Source: Arthrobacter sp. E3 (GTDB taxonomy: Bacteria > Actinomycetota > Actinomycetes > Actinomycetales > Micrococcaceae). From it: 64,000 nt of DNA. The DNA is taken from contig NZ_JAFMPX010000001.1 of NCBI RefSeq assembly GCF_017353415.1, positions 124,001 through 188,000 on the forward strand, given 5' to 3'. Positions 49,052 to 58,667 of the stretch are shown in pieces; position 1 is the first letter of the stretch; each line of letters starts with the position of its first letter. The notes below the pieces were generated by a model, which saw only the letters and a program-made list of their open reading frames with translations, had not been told where the DNA came from and made no database searches. Made by a program: the position numbers and the translations under genes.

Positions 49052-52000
49052 GTGAGTGCACCAACAGCCCTGTATCGCCGGTACCGTCCGGATTCCTTTG
49101 CCGACGTGATCGGACAGGAGCATGTCACGGCACCCTTGATGGCTGCCTTGGACAAGAACCGTGTCAACCACGCCTATTTGTTTTCCGGCCCCCGCGGCTG
49201 CGGCAAAACCACGTCTGCGCGCATCCTGGCGCGCTGCCTCAACTGTGCCCAAGGCCCCACCTCCCACCCGTGCGGTACATGCGACAGCTGCATCGAATTG
49301 GCCCGAGGGGGTGCAGGCTCGCTCGACGTCATTGAAATTGACGCTGCCAGCCACGGTGGCGTCGACGACGCCCGCGACCTGCGTGAACGCGCCACCTTCG
49401 CCCCCATCCGCGACCGCTACAAGATCTTCATCATCGATGAGGCCCACATGGTCACCTCTGCAGGCTTCAACGCGCTGCTGAAAATTGTTGAAGAGCCGCC
49501 GGAGCACATCAAGTTCATCTTTGCCACAACAGAGCCTGACAAGGTCATTGGCACCATCCGCTCGCGCACCCACCACTATCCCTTCCGGCTGGTGCCGCCT
49601 GAACCACTCATGGCGTATCTGGCGCTACTGTGCGAACGCGAAAATGTTGCCGTCGCCCCGGGCGTGCTCTCATTGGTGGTCCGCGCTGGCGGTGGTTCAG
49701 TGCGCGATTCACTCTCCGTCCTGGACCAGCTCATGGCCGGTGCCGGTGACGCTGGCCTGGACTATGACCTGGCCGTGGACCTGCTCGGCTACACTCACGC
49801 CTCACTGCTCGACGACGTTGTCGAAGCCCTGGCCGCCAACGACTCAGCCACTGTTTTCAAGTCCGTGGACAAGGTCATCCAAACCGGCCACGACCCCCGC
49901 CGTTTCGTTGAAGACCTCCTTGAGCGTTTCCGCGACCTCATCATTGTGCACGCCATGCCGGAAAGTGCGCACGCCATTTTGCGCGGCACCCCCGACGAGC
50001 TCATCGCCCGCATGCAGGCCCAAGCCGCCCAGCTCGGTGCCGCCGAGTTATCCCGCGCAGCCGACATCACCAACGCCGCATTCAACGAAATGACGGGCGC
50101 CACCTCCCCCCGCCTGCACCTTGAACTGCTCGGCGCACGCCTCCTGCTGCCAGGCGCGGATTCCTCCGTTCGCGGCATGGGCACCCGCCTGGATCAGCTC
50201 GAACGCCGTCTCAACTATGCAGGTGCACCCGCTGCCGGGAATGTCCCGGTAACTGCTGCCCCCTCCCCTTACCCGGATTCTGTCTCGGCACAGCGACGTT
50301 CGACGCCGGAGCCTACTTACGCCGATCCCGGAACCTCCGGCGGTGGGCTGGCTGCCGTACGCGCGCAATTGGCCCGTGCCAGGGCTGAAGCAGGTGCTGA
50401 AGTGACTGCACGGCACACACCCTCGCAGGCACAGCTGGCCGATCCTCAGGTAGTTCCCGAATCAAGTCTTCAGGATGAACAAGCAGGACAAGGGGGGCAG
50501 TCCTCCCGAACTCAGTCCTCCCGAACATGGGACGATCTCCCCACACCCACTGACAGTCCTGACTTCACCAGTACACCGTCAGGCACATCGCAGCCCGACT
50601 CGCAAAGCTCGGAGAACCTCGAGCAGACGCAGCAGCAGGCACAGACTGCCAGCCCCAAGCCTGCCCAGCAGCAACCCGCACCGCCCGAATCAGCGCAACC
50701 GCAGTCATCCCAGCCCGCCGGCTCCGCCCATGCAGAGCAGCCACCGGCTACCGGAGCCCCTGCACCCGCGGACGGCAATGGACAGGCTCGCAACGCACCG
50801 GCCGGCAACGCAACGGGTATTGAAGTTATCCGTCGTGCATGGCCGGAAATCCTCGGCTCGCTCCGTGGAATCCGGATGGCCTCCTGGGCCATCGTGACCC
50901 AAAACGTTGTGCCGCAAACCTTCGATGGCCGTGAGCTGCGCGTGGGACTGCCCTCCGACGGTTTGATTGGCACTTTCAGCAACAGCGGCCACTTGGAGAA
51001 TCTCCAACGTGCCATCAACGACGTGTTGGGTATTTCAGTGCAGATCCTGGCCGTTTCAGGAGAAGCTCCGAAGGCGAGCTCTGAGCCAAACCCAAAAGTT
51101 CCAGCTGGTAATTCGACTCGTCCGCAGGACGGCGCTTCGAAAAACAGCTCGGCCGGTCAGCACCCGAACAGCAGTGGATCGGCACTCGGAACCGAGGTCA
51201 GTGCTCGAACTGAAGCTGAATCTGGAACTGGCGCTCGAACTGGGGCAGCTGTGGCTGCTCCCCTCGATTCCTGGGGTCTGCCCACTGAGGTGGCCATTCC
51301 GGCCTCGCCTACTTCCGGGCCCACGGCACGTCGCGTGCAGACGCCGGCCGCCGTCTCCGAAGCCGTGGAGCCCGCACTAAAGCCGGCAGTTGTCCCAACC
51401 CCGTCGACAACCACATCGACAGCCACTGCACCTGAGCCCTCACCCGTCACCACAGCGAACGAGGTGGCCGCAGCGGCTGCACCTGTTGCACCTGCCGCGA
51501 ATGCTCCCAGCGAGTCCCCCGACTACTGGGACGGCCCAACAGAACCCAGCGACCCCTGGGAGGAGCCGGGCCCCGATGCATACCCTGCTTCCGATCCATA
51601 CCAGGGCCAGAGCCAGGATCAGAGCCAAGACCAACAGCCCGCGCCGACGGCGTCCTCTGCAGACCAGGAAACGTTCCGGGCCGCTGCCCCGGTCCCGGTC
51701 CCGGTCCCGGTGGTGCACACTCCCCCGCGGGTCTCACCCATTTCTGCCTGGACCACCGGCTGGGACGCTCCGGTCAGCACACCTGAAACTGCCATGCCTG
51801 CCGCAACCACAAGTCCGGAAGTTCCCAGGCGAAGCGCCATCCTGGCTGAACAAATTGCCCAGCAGGCAAACAAAGGGGCAGCCGAGCCTGCACCTCAGGA
51901 TTGGGGTGTTTCGCTGGGGCAAACAGGGCGTTCAAACATTCCCGATCCAGGCTGGGGCAGCATGTCCACTGCCCCCGACTGGGCACAAGCAGGCAGCCCT

Positions 52001-52555
52001 CTCCCTGAAGCCCTATCGGTGTCCCGCGCAAATTCCGAGGCAGAATCCACTGTTTCCGGGACAAGCGAAGCCGCCCCGATTGCCATCGAAGCACCTTCGG
52101 TCTCCACCCCGGATGGGCCATCCCGTGTGCCGGAATCACCAGGTGGCGAGCATTTCGCACCAGCTGGCCCCTCACCAGCTTCCCCGTCGTCCACAGGCAC
52201 GGACTCTGGGCCGCGGCCGGACTTCGAAGCAGGGCAACGGCTCAGCTCCGGCACCGAGTCTCAGCTGGGCGAGTCCCCCAACTATCCCACCCCAGCGGTA
52301 GCTGCGCAGGAGGCACCGGTGTCGAACACGGCACAGGGCGGGGCGAAGCTGAGCATGTATCAGCGCATGGCCAACAGCTCTGCAGCACAGACTGGACGCA
52401 CACAAACTTCACCAGGTGCGCCAGCAAAAGCCCCGGCAGTGGAGGATGTCCCCAGCCCGGACGACGTCACCATCGAGGAATCCGGCGTTGTCGGGCAGGC
52501 CGCTGTGGAACGAATTCTGGGCGGCGTGCTGATCGAGGAACGCCCACTTAATTAA
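49052..52555 (+). CDS. dnaX: DNA polymerase III gamma/tau subunit
   Basis: Clamp-loader ATPase. Residues 1-370 form the AAA+ module: YRRYRPDSFADVIGQEHVT, Walker A GPRGCGKTTSAR, the four-Cys zinc module (CLNCAQGPTSHPCGTCDSC), Walker B IIDEAHM, and ATTEPDKVIGTIRSR. A conserved C-terminal block lies at about 588-670 (IEVIRRAWPEILGSLRG). The rest, especially about 390-585 and 680-1120, is low-complexity Pro/Ala/Ser/Gln. At 1167 residues it is nearly twice the E. coli protein. GTG 49052 follows TAGGGT by 7 nt, so leaderless initiation is likely. recR follows after 74 bp. Confidence 0.96.
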   Translation: MSAPTALYRRYRPDSFADVIGQEHVTAPLMAALDKNRVNHAYLFSGPRGCGKTTSARILARCLNCAQGPTSHPCGTCDSCIELARGGAGSLDVIEIDAASHGGVDDARDLRERATFAPIRDRYKIFIIDEAHMVTSAGFNALLKIVEEPPEHIKFIFATTEPDKVIGTIRSRTHHYPFRLVPPEPLMAYLALLCERENVAVAPGVLSLVVRAGGGSVRDSLSVLDQLMAGAGDAGLDYDLAVDLLGYTHASLLDDVVEALAANDSATVFKSVDKVIQTGHDPRRFVEDLLERFRDLIIVHAMPESAHAILRGTPDELIARMQAQAAQLGAAELSRAADITNAAFNEMTGATSPRLHLELLGARLLLPGADSSVRGMGTRLDQLERRLNYAGAPAAGNVPVTAAPSPYPDSVSAQRRSTPEPTYADPGTSGGGLAAVRAQLARARAEAGAEVTARHTPSQAQLADPQVVPESSLQDEQAGQGGQSSRTQSSRTWDDLPTPTDSPDFTSTPSGTSQPDSQSSENLEQTQQQAQTASPKPAQQQPAPPESAQPQSSQPAGSAHAEQPPATGAPAPADGNGQARNAPAGNATGIEVIRRAWPEILGSLRGIRMASWAIVTQNVVPQTFDGRELRVGLPSDGLIGTFSNSGHLENLQRAINDVLGISVQILAVSGEAPKASSEPNPKVPAGNSTRPQDGASKNSSAGQHPNSSGSALGTEVSARTEAESGTGARTGAAVAAPLDSWGLPTEVAIPASPTSGPTARRVQTPAAVSEAVEPALKPAVVPTPSTTTSTATAPEPSPVTTANEVAAAAAPVAPAANAPSESPDYWDGPTEPSDPWEEPGPDAYPASDPYQGQSQDQSQDQQPAPTASSADQETFRAAAPVPVPVPVVHTPPRVSPISAWTTGWDAPVSTPETAMPAATTSPEVPRRSAILAEQIAQQANKGAAEPAPQDWGVSLGQTGRSNIPDPGWGSMSTAPDWAQAGSPLPEALSVSRANSEAESTVSGTSEAAPIAIEAPSVSTPDGPSRVPESPGGEHFAPAGPSPASPSSTGTDSGPRPDFEAGQRLSSGTESQLGESPNYPTPAVAAQEAPVSNTAQGGAKLSMYQRMANSSAAQTGRTQTSPGAPAKAPAVEDVPSPDDVTIEESGVVGQAAVERILGGVLIEERPLN

Positions 52556-52629
52556 TCGCACGGCACCGTCCACACGGCGTAACAACCGGGCGGTAACCAC
52601 CATTTTCGCGTCAAGAGACAAGAGGCATT

Positions 52630-53229
52630 GTGTACGAGGGAGCAGTTCAGGAGCTCATTGACGAGTTGGGCCGCCTGCCGGGCATCGGGCCAAAGTCCGC
52701 CCAACGGCTGGCTTTCCACATTCTCGAGGCCGACACCGAGGACATGCAGCGCCTCGTCAAGGCGATCGTCACCGTGAAGGAACGGGTGAAGTTCTGCACC
52801 GTGTGCGGCAACGTCACGGAGGCGGAGCTGTGCAATATTTGCCGTGACCCGCGCCGGGATCCGAGCATTATTTGCGTTGTGGAGGAATCGAAGGACGTGC
52901 TCGCAGTGGAGCGCACCCGCGCCTTCCGCGGCCGCTACCATGTGCTGGGCGGGGCTATCAATCCCATCGCCGGGATCGGCCCGGACCAATTGCGCATCCG
53001 CGAACTGCTCACTCGTCTAAACGACAGCCAAATCCAGGAAATCATCATCGCCACCGACCCCAACCTCGAGGGCGAAGCCACAGCCACCTATCTGTCTCGA
53101 ATGCTCAAGACCATTGGCATCGCGGTGACACGTCTGGCGTCCGGGCTGCCCGTGGGTGGCGACTTGGAATATGCCGACGAAGTCACACTGGGCCGCGCCT
53201 TCGAGGGCCGCCGCAACGCCCTTAACTAA
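52630..53229 (+). CDS. recR: Recombination mediator protein RecR
   Basis: Acts with RecF and RecO to load RecA at gaps. The 199-residue protein has the N-terminal HhH ([20 protein letters not shown]), the four-Cys zinc finger ([16 protein letters not shown], residues about 57-72), and the Toprim domain ([17 protein letters not shown], then [15 protein letters not shown]). GTG 52630 is supported by AGAGG 7 nt upstream. Placement behind dnaX is standard. Confidence 0.97.
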   Translation: MYEGAVQELIDELGRLPGIGPKSAQRLAFHILEADTEDMQRLVKAIVTVKERVKFCTVCGNVTEAELCNICRDPRRDPSIICVVEESKDVLAVERTRAFRGRYHVLGGAINPIAGIGPDQLRIRELLTRLNDSQIQEIIIATDPNLEGEATATYLSRMLKTIGIAVTRLASGLPVGGDLEYADEVTLGRAFEGRRNALN

Positions 53230-53276
53230 AAACAAACGCTGATTAGATGCCATTATCACCGGAGCAACATTGGCAG

Positions 53277-54122
53277 CTACTGCGCCCTCGAATCATGAAT
53301 TGTCGCGAGCGCTGCGAGCCGATCCGTAGTGGGCGTGCCAGGGGTTGGCACGTACAGCACAAAGTGCAGTTCAGGGGCGTCGGCGGGCACCAGCCGATGT
53401 TGCTCAAACGTCAGCTCGCCCACGGCAGGGTGGATGAACACCCGCTGTCGGGATGCGAAGCCCTGCACTCCGTGCTCGGCCCAAATCTTGGCAAACTCAG
53501 CGCTATGGGCCTCCAGTTTCGCGACGAGGGCGGTGTGCGCCATCGATCCCAGGCGGGGGCCGGCCTCCGCCCTGAATTCAGCCACAAAGAACCGCGAGGT
53601 ATCCTCCCAGTCCGGGAGCATGCGGCGCAGCTGCGGGTCGGAAAAGATCAGCCACAGCAGGTTCCGCTCGCTCGAATCCACGTCTGCAATACGTGAGTAC
53701 AAGCACTCATAGGCATTGTTCCAGCCGGCAATACCCCAATCCGGTGCCACGGCGAACGCTGGAAAGTCCAGGGCATCCAGTAAACCCTGCAGGTGTGGCG
53801 GCACAGCATCCATGGGCGCCACTTCCGCCATGGGCAGCGGCGCGTAGCCGCCCATGGCCAATAGGTAGCCGTTTTCGGAGGCGCTGAGCCGCAATACCCG
53901 GCCAATGGCCGCCAACACCTGGCGGGAGGCGTTGATGTCACGCCCTTGTTCAAGCCAGGTGTACCAGGTGACGCTGACGGCGGCGAAGGCCGCAACTTCC
54001 TCCCGCCGCAGGCCCAAGGTGCGGTTGCGGCCAATCGGCGGCAGGCCGTGTTCGGCTCGGACTAGGTGTGCGCGTCGGTCACGGAGAAATTGACCCAGCT
54101 CCCGCCGTCGTTCTTCATTCAT
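53277..54122 (-). CDS. XRE-family regulator with MmyB-like ligand-binding domain
   Basis: The 281-residue protein has an N-terminal HTH ([20 protein letters not shown], then [27 protein letters not shown]) and a C-terminal PAS-like MmyB domain ([47 protein letters not shown]), which in solved members binds fatty-acid-like ligands. ATG 54122 has TAGATT 7 nt upstream, so it looks leaderless. Divergent from ilvD across 78 bp. Its target is unknown. Confidence 0.9.
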   Translation of the reverse strand: MNEERRRELGQFLRDRRAHLVRAEHGLPPIGRNRTLGLRREEVAAFAAVSVTWYTWLEQGRDINASRQVLAAIGRVLRLSASENGYLLAMGGYAPLPMAEVAPMDAVPPHLQGLLDALDFPAFAVAPDWGIAGWNNAYECLYSRIADVDSSERNLLWLIFSDPQLRRMLPDWEDTSRFFVAEFRAEAGPRLGSMAHTALVAKLEAHSAEFAKIWAEHGVQGFASRQRVFIHPAVGELTFEQHRLVPADAPELHFVLYVPTPGTPTTDRLAALATIHDSRAQ

Positions 54123-54200
54123 TCCAACAAATCTAGCACTGCCACTACTAGTAGCAGCACCGTCTTCCGGAGCGGGCAGAAAAGCTGCTTGACTACTCTT

Positions 54201-56099
54201 ATGCCTCCATTACGTTCAAGAACAGTCACCCACGGCCGCAACATGGCCGGCGCCCGCGCCCTCATGATGGCCTCCGGCGTTGCCAAGTCCGACATCGGCA
54301 AGCCGATCGTCGCCGTCGCCAACTCCTTCACCGAGTTCGTCCCCGGGCACACCCACCTCGCCCCGGTGGGCCGCATAGTTTCCGACGCCATTCACAAGGC
54401 CGGCGCCATTGCCCGCGAATTCAACACCATCGCGGTGGATGACGGCATCGCCATGGGCCACGGCGGCATGCTCTACTCACTGCCCTCACGCGATCTGATC
54501 GCCGACTCGGTGGAATACATGGTCAACGCCCACTGCGCCGATGTCCTGGTGTGCATCTCCAATTGCGACAAGATCACCCCCGGCATGCTCATGGCCGCGC
54601 TGCGCCTGAACATCCCCACCGTGTTCGTCTCCGGCGGCCCCATGGAAGCCGGCCGGGTCACCATGACCGACGGCTCCATCCGCTCGCTGGATCTGGTCAA
54701 TGCCATTTCCGACGCCGTCGATGATTCCATCTCCGACGAAGACATCGACCTCATCGAGGCGAACGCGTGCCCCACCTGCGGCTCCTGCTCAGGCATGTTC
54801 ACGGCCAACTCGATGAACTGCCTCACCGAAGCCATCGGCTTGTCCCTGCCCGGCAACGGCTCACTGCTCGCCACCCACACCGCGCGCAAGGAACTGTACG
54901 AGCGTGCAGGGGCCACCGCCGTCGCACTCGCTAAGCGCTACTACGAGGACGACGACGCCTCTGTGCTGCCGCGTTCCATCGCCAGCTTTGAAGCGTTCGA
55001 CAACGCCATGGCCCTGGACATCGCCATGGGCGGTTCCACCAACACCATCCTGCACCTGCTCGCAGCGGCGCAGGAAGCAGGACTGAAGTACGACTTGGAG
55101 GACATCGACGCGAAGTCCCGCCTGGTGCCGTGCCTGGCCAAGGTGGCGCCGAACGTGGCCGGAGACAAGACGTTCTACATGGAGGACGTGCACCGCGCTG
55201 GCGGTATCCCCGCCCTTTTGGGGGAGCTCAACCGTGGCGGGCTGCTCCACACGAACGTCAACTCCGTCCACTCGAACGACCTCACAGGGTGGCTTGACGA
55301 CTGGGATATCCGGGGCGGCAAGGCCACCGACGCGGCCAAAGCCCTGTGGACTGCTGCCCCGGGCGGCCAACGCTCTTCGACTGCGTTTTCGCAGTCGGCC
55401 GAGTGGACCTCCCTGGACACCGACCCCGTGGAAGGCTGCCTGCACGATGTGGAGCACGCCTTCTCCAAGGACGGCGGCCTCGGAGTGCTCCGCGGAAACA
55501 TCGCCCTCGACGGCGCTGTGGTCAAGACCGCCGGCGTGGACGAGTCCATCTGGACGTTTGAGGGACCGGCCGTCGTGTGCGAGTCCCAAGACGAAGCCGT
55601 GGAAAAGATCCTGAGCAAGATTGTTAAGGCCGGTGACGTGGTGGTCATCCGCTACGAGGGCCCACGCGGCGGCCCCGGCATGCAGGAGATGCTGTACCCC
55701 ACCTCGTTCCTGAAGGGCTTGGGCCTGGGGAAGGTCTGCGCGCTGATCACCGACGGCCGATTCTCCGGCGGAACATCCGGGCTCTCCATTGGCCATGTCT
55801 CCCCCGAAGCCGCCGCCGGCGGGACCATCGCCCTGGTGCAGGACGGAGACCGCATCCGGATCGACATCCCCAACCGGTCCATGGAACTGCTGGTCGACGA
55901 GGAAACATTGGACGCACGGCGCGAGCTGCTCGAGGCCACCACCGGTTACCAGCCAGTGGGACGTGTTCGCGAAGTCTCCGCCGCCTTGCGGGCTTACGCC
56001 TCCATGGCCACCAGCGCAGACAAGGGTGCCATCCGCCAGATCCCGGAGGACGCCGTCTTAATGAGTGCACCCCGGGCATCGGTCCCTGTCCTGCTATAA
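54201..56099 (+). CDS. ilvD: Dihydroxy-acid dehydratase
   Basis: Third step of isoleucine/valine synthesis. The 632-residue protein begins [20 protein letters not shown], as in E. coli-type IlvD, and has cluster-ligand Cys in [11 protein letters not shown] and [58 protein letters not shown] and [25 protein letters not shown] 54201 matches the family N-terminus; a longer frame to 54066 runs into the divergent regulator. Gene ends at a very long hairpin shared with the convergent ABC exporter. Confidence 0.96.
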   Translation: MPPLRSRTVTHGRNMAGARALMMASGVAKSDIGKPIVAVANSFTEFVPGHTHLAPVGRIVSDAIHKAGAIAREFNTIAVDDGIAMGHGGMLYSLPSRDLIADSVEYMVNAHCADVLVCISNCDKITPGMLMAALRLNIPTVFVSGGPMEAGRVTMTDGSIRSLDLVNAISDAVDDSISDEDIDLIEANACPTCGSCSGMFTANSMNCLTEAIGLSLPGNGSLLATHTARKELYERAGATAVALAKRYYEDDDASVLPRSIASFEAFDNAMALDIAMGGSTNTILHLLAAAQEAGLKYDLEDIDAKSRLVPCLAKVAPNVAGDKTFYMEDVHRAGGIPALLGELNRGGLLHTNVNSVHSNDLTGWLDDWDIRGGKATDAAKALWTAAPGGQRSSTAFSQSAEWTSLDTDPVEGCLHDVEHAFSKDGGLGVLRGNIALDGAVVKTAGVDESIWTFEGPAVVCESQDEAVEKILSKIVKAGDVVVIRYEGPRGGPGMQEMLYPTSFLKGLGLGKVCALITDGRFSGGTSGLSIGHVSPEAAAGGTIALVQDGDRIRIDIPNRSMELLVDEETLDARRELLEATTGYQPVGRVREVSAALRAYASMATSADKGAIRQIPEDAVLMSAPRASVPVLL

Positions 56100-56105
56100 C
56101 GGCAC

Positions 56106-56164
56106 GCGAGATGCCACTTGTGGCACCCAAACTTCGCTTTTGGGTACCACAAGTGGCATCTCGC
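56106..56164. terminator. Very long hairpin between ilvD and the ABC exporter
   Basis: GCGAGATGCCACTTGTGG (56106-56123) pairs perfectly with CCACAAGTGGCATCTCGC (56147-56164), and the inner ACCCAAA/TTTGGGT extends the stem after one mismatch. Between convergent genes; likely a bidirectional terminator or a repeat element. Confidence 0.75.
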
Positions 56165-56180
56165 GGCGGTTCAGCGTGGA

Positions 56181-57332
56181 TCAGGCCACCCGGGTGCCCT
56201 TGGGGAGCTTCCCGGCCGGAGTTCGCAACGCCCGCCAGCCCAGTGCCAGGACGCCCGCAGTTACCAGCAACTGCAATCCCAGTCCCAGTGGCCACAGCGG
56301 GGCTTGCTTGGAAAGATACTGTGGGGCAACCTTTCCGTTGGCGCACTGGTACGTGGCTTCCGGACCTGCTTGGACGTAACGGGCGCTTTGGCTAATCATC
56401 TCGAACATTCCGCTCGTATAATTCGCCTGTGCCGGAGTGTTTCGATCCGGGTACGGAATGGCATCGGCCACCACCACAAAAGGATTCATGCCCAACATCC
56501 AGGCCACCCGCTCCGAGTGGGGCGCGGGTTGTTCCACCAGAGGCCCATAGCAGGCGTACTCGTTGTTCTCATCCGTGATGTCCTTGGGTTTGGGTGGCGC
56601 CGGGTACATGTCACCGTCCAGGTATTCTGCATCAGGTCCTTCCGGGCCTTGATACATTTCCATGTTTTTGTAATAGCTCTGGTTTGCCTGCACGGTGCCG
56701 TTGCTGAGCATCATCCCCAGTCCGAACGCAATGAGTGTGCCAAAAGCCAATGCCGCCACCGTCAAATAGGTGACAACGATGGAGAAAAGCGGACGGTTTG
56801 CCAGCGCGGAAATACCAACGCCCAAGGCACACACAACACCGAGCTCGCCAGCCAGCATGAGTAATCCAACCACGATGTAGCCAACACCTAGGCCGCCTTG
56901 TGAAATACCGAAAATCAAGAACGGCACGCTCACGACCAGAAATGCCAGCGCCGCAATCCACGACGCAAGAAACTTCCCCCACAAGAGCTGCCCGGGCCGC
57001 AGCAAAGTCACCTGCATGATGGCCAGAGTGCCGGCGGCTCGATCGCCGCTGATGGCATTCGCCGAAAACGCAGGTGCCACCAACAAGCCAAAGAGCAGGA
57101 CAAACGCCAAAACGGCCTCGAAGATCAATGGTCCGGGACCGACTCTCCCAAAGCCGGGATCAAAGTTGTACCCAGACTGCGCCTTCCAGCTGATCCAGGT
57201 CAAGGCCGTCACCAGCCAAATGAGCGCAAACCAAATGGCCAGCATGATGTACCAGCCACGTGAACGCAGTCGCTGTCGCAGTTCCATGCCCACCACGGCA
57301 GAAACACCCGAGGAATACTGTGTCAAGCTCAT
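56181..57332 (-). CDS. ABC-2 type exporter permease
   Basis: The 383-residue membrane protein has a cytosolic N-terminus (GMELRQRLRSRGWY), six to seven helices, the ABC-2 core SANAISGDRAAGTLAIMQVTLLRP, and a large extracytoplasmic loop (about residues 225-330, with paired Cys) before the last helix. ATG 57332 overlaps the stop of the ATPase gene (ATGA), so the two are coupled; the longer frame to 57398 is discarded. The exported substrate is unknown. Confidence 0.9.
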   Translation of the reverse strand: MSLTQYSSGVSAVVGMELRQRLRSRGWYIMLAIWFALIWLVTALTWISWKAQSGYNFDPGFGRVGPGPLIFEAVLAFVLLFGLLVAPAFSANAISGDRAAGTLAIMQVTLLRPGQLLWGKFLASWIAALAFLVVSVPFLIFGISQGGLGVGYIVVGLLMLAGELGVVCALGVGISALANRPLFSIVVTYLTVAALAFGTLIAFGLGMMLSNGTVQANQSYYKNMEMYQGPEGPDAEYLDGDMYPAPPKPKDITDENNEYACYGPLVEQPAPHSERVAWMLGMNPFVVVADAIPYPDRNTPAQANYTSGMFEMISQSARYVQAGPEATYQCANGKVAPQYLSKQAPLWPLGLGLQLLVTAGVLALGWRALRTPAGKLPKGTRVA

Positions 57333-58339
57333 GGCTGTTCCACCTCCATACTCATATAGGTCTCCTCCAAGGCACCCGTGGCTGGGGCGAAGGCGCACAC
57401 GTCCACTCCTGCTGCCACCAAATCCTGCAGCAAGGAGGCTGCCTCCCGCTCCGAGCCCACACCCACCACCACAGAATCGCGGCGAGCAGACTCCGCCTCA
57501 AAGCTCACACCCATAGACGTCAGAGCCGCCGCCAACACGGCAGAATCAAGCGCTGTAATGGAATACTTGCGCCCCTGCCCGGCAGCCTGATCCACAGATT
57601 GGGTCAGCACCGAGCGTCCTTGATTGACGAACACGGCTCCGTCGGCAATTTCATCAAGTTCAGCCAGCACATGGGAGGAAACCACAACTACTTTCCCCTC
57701 ACCAGCGAGTTTCCGCAGGATGGTCCGCAGGGCTATCCGCGATCCCGGATCAAGCCCGGAGGCCGGCTCATCGAGCAGCAGCACTTCAGGATCGTGAATC
57801 AACGCACGGGCCAAACTGAGCCGCTGTTGCTGGCCCCTGGAAAGGACCCTGGCCTTCTGGTCAGCCAGCGAGGACAGGTTGACCAGCTCCAGCAGTTCCG
57901 CAACCCGGGCGGGAATCTGCATCTTGGGTAATTGGTAAAACCGGCCCATGACGCTGAGGATTTCTCGGGCAGTGAGCGCTTCCCAGACCCCCAAGGTATC
58001 CGGCATCCACCCAATTTTTGCTCTCGCCGCCGCAGGGTTGCTGACGGGGTCAATGCCCATGACGCTGATGGTGCCGGCATCCGGGGCAAGCAGCGACGCC
58101 AGCATCAGCAACAACGTGGTCTTCCCGGAACCATTGGGCCCAATCAGCGCTGTTACCTCTCCGGCTGGCGCATGCAGGTCCATACTGACGACGGCGTGAA
58201 CCTCACCAAAGCTGCGGGACAGCCCCGTAGCCCTCAAACCGTTGAATGGCACAGCATCAGCCAGCTCAGTGCCAGCCATCTCGGCACCATCGGCATCAGG
58301 TGGATCCTGCTGTGGTGGTGGTTGTTGTTGTTCCGTCAT
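57329..58339 (-). CDS. ABC transporter ATP-binding protein
   Basis: The 336-residue ATPase has Walker A IGPNGSGKTTLLL, the Q-loop region IGWMPDTLGVWE, signature LSRGQQQRLSLARAL, Walker B VLLLDEPASGLDPGSR and the H-loop VVSSHVLAELDEIADG, then a C-terminal DUF4162-like extension (about 235-336). The N-terminal 30 residues are Gln/Pro-rich and disordered. It pairs with the permease to form an ABC-2 exporter. No regulator is adjacent. Confidence 0.94.
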   Translation of the reverse strand: MTEQQQPPPQQDPPDADGAEMAGTELADAVPFNGLRATGLSRSFGEVHAVVSMDLHAPAGEVTALIGPNGSGKTTLLLMLASLLAPDAGTISVMGIDPVSNPAAARAKIGWMPDTLGVWEALTAREILSVMGRFYQLPKMQIPARVAELLELVNLSSLADQKARVLSRGQQQRLSLARALIHDPEVLLLDEPASGLDPGSRIALRTILRKLAGEGKVVVVSSHVLAELDEIADGAVFVNQGRSVLTQSVDQAAGQGRKYSITALDSAVLAAALTSMGVSFEAESARRDSVVVGVGSEREAASLLQDLVAAGVDVCAFAPATGALEETYMSMEVEQP

Positions 58340-58512
58340 GATTCCCCTCCCAGTGGGCCGCGAATGCGGAGTTGAGACAAGCCTAAGGTGGGGCAGGTGG
58401 CGAAGGCATCATCCCGTCGTCGGACTTTCCACTCCGAGCACAGGAGCTTCAACACACCTTCCAATGACCGCATCATGACCATGGAGTATCACTATGTGGA
58501 TATCTCGATTCC

Positions 58513-58538
58513 GCGTTAGCCCGTGCTAACGCTAAACT
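58513..58538 (+). promoter_or_regulatory. Palindrome overlapping the probable lysC promoter
   Basis: GCGTTAGC-CCGT-GCTAACGC (58513-58532) abuts TAAACT (58533-58538), a good -10. A protein bound here would block the promoter. The predicted start site near 58545 leaves a 5' leader of about 120 nt. The rest of the 58340-58663 gap shows no gene. Confidence 0.5.
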
Positions 58539-58649
58539 TGGCTCAACTGCCTTCCGCGTTGATGATGCCGCACTGGCCCAGCGCCGTAGCGCGGCTCAGG
58601 CGTGAGTGGCAGCAAAATTTTTTCTCCCAGTGTTGCGATAGGTAAATCA

Positions 58650-58667
58650 ATGAGCGTGCATCCATGA
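58650..58667 (+). CDS. Possible 5-codon leader ORF overlapping the lysC start
   Basis: ATG 58650 reads MSVHP then TGA, whose bases overlap the lysC ATG (ATGA). AGG lies 7 nt upstream, while lysC itself has no Shine-Dalgarno. Translation of lysC might depend on reinitiation here. This is inference from a very short frame. Confidence 0.3.
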   Translation: MSVHP

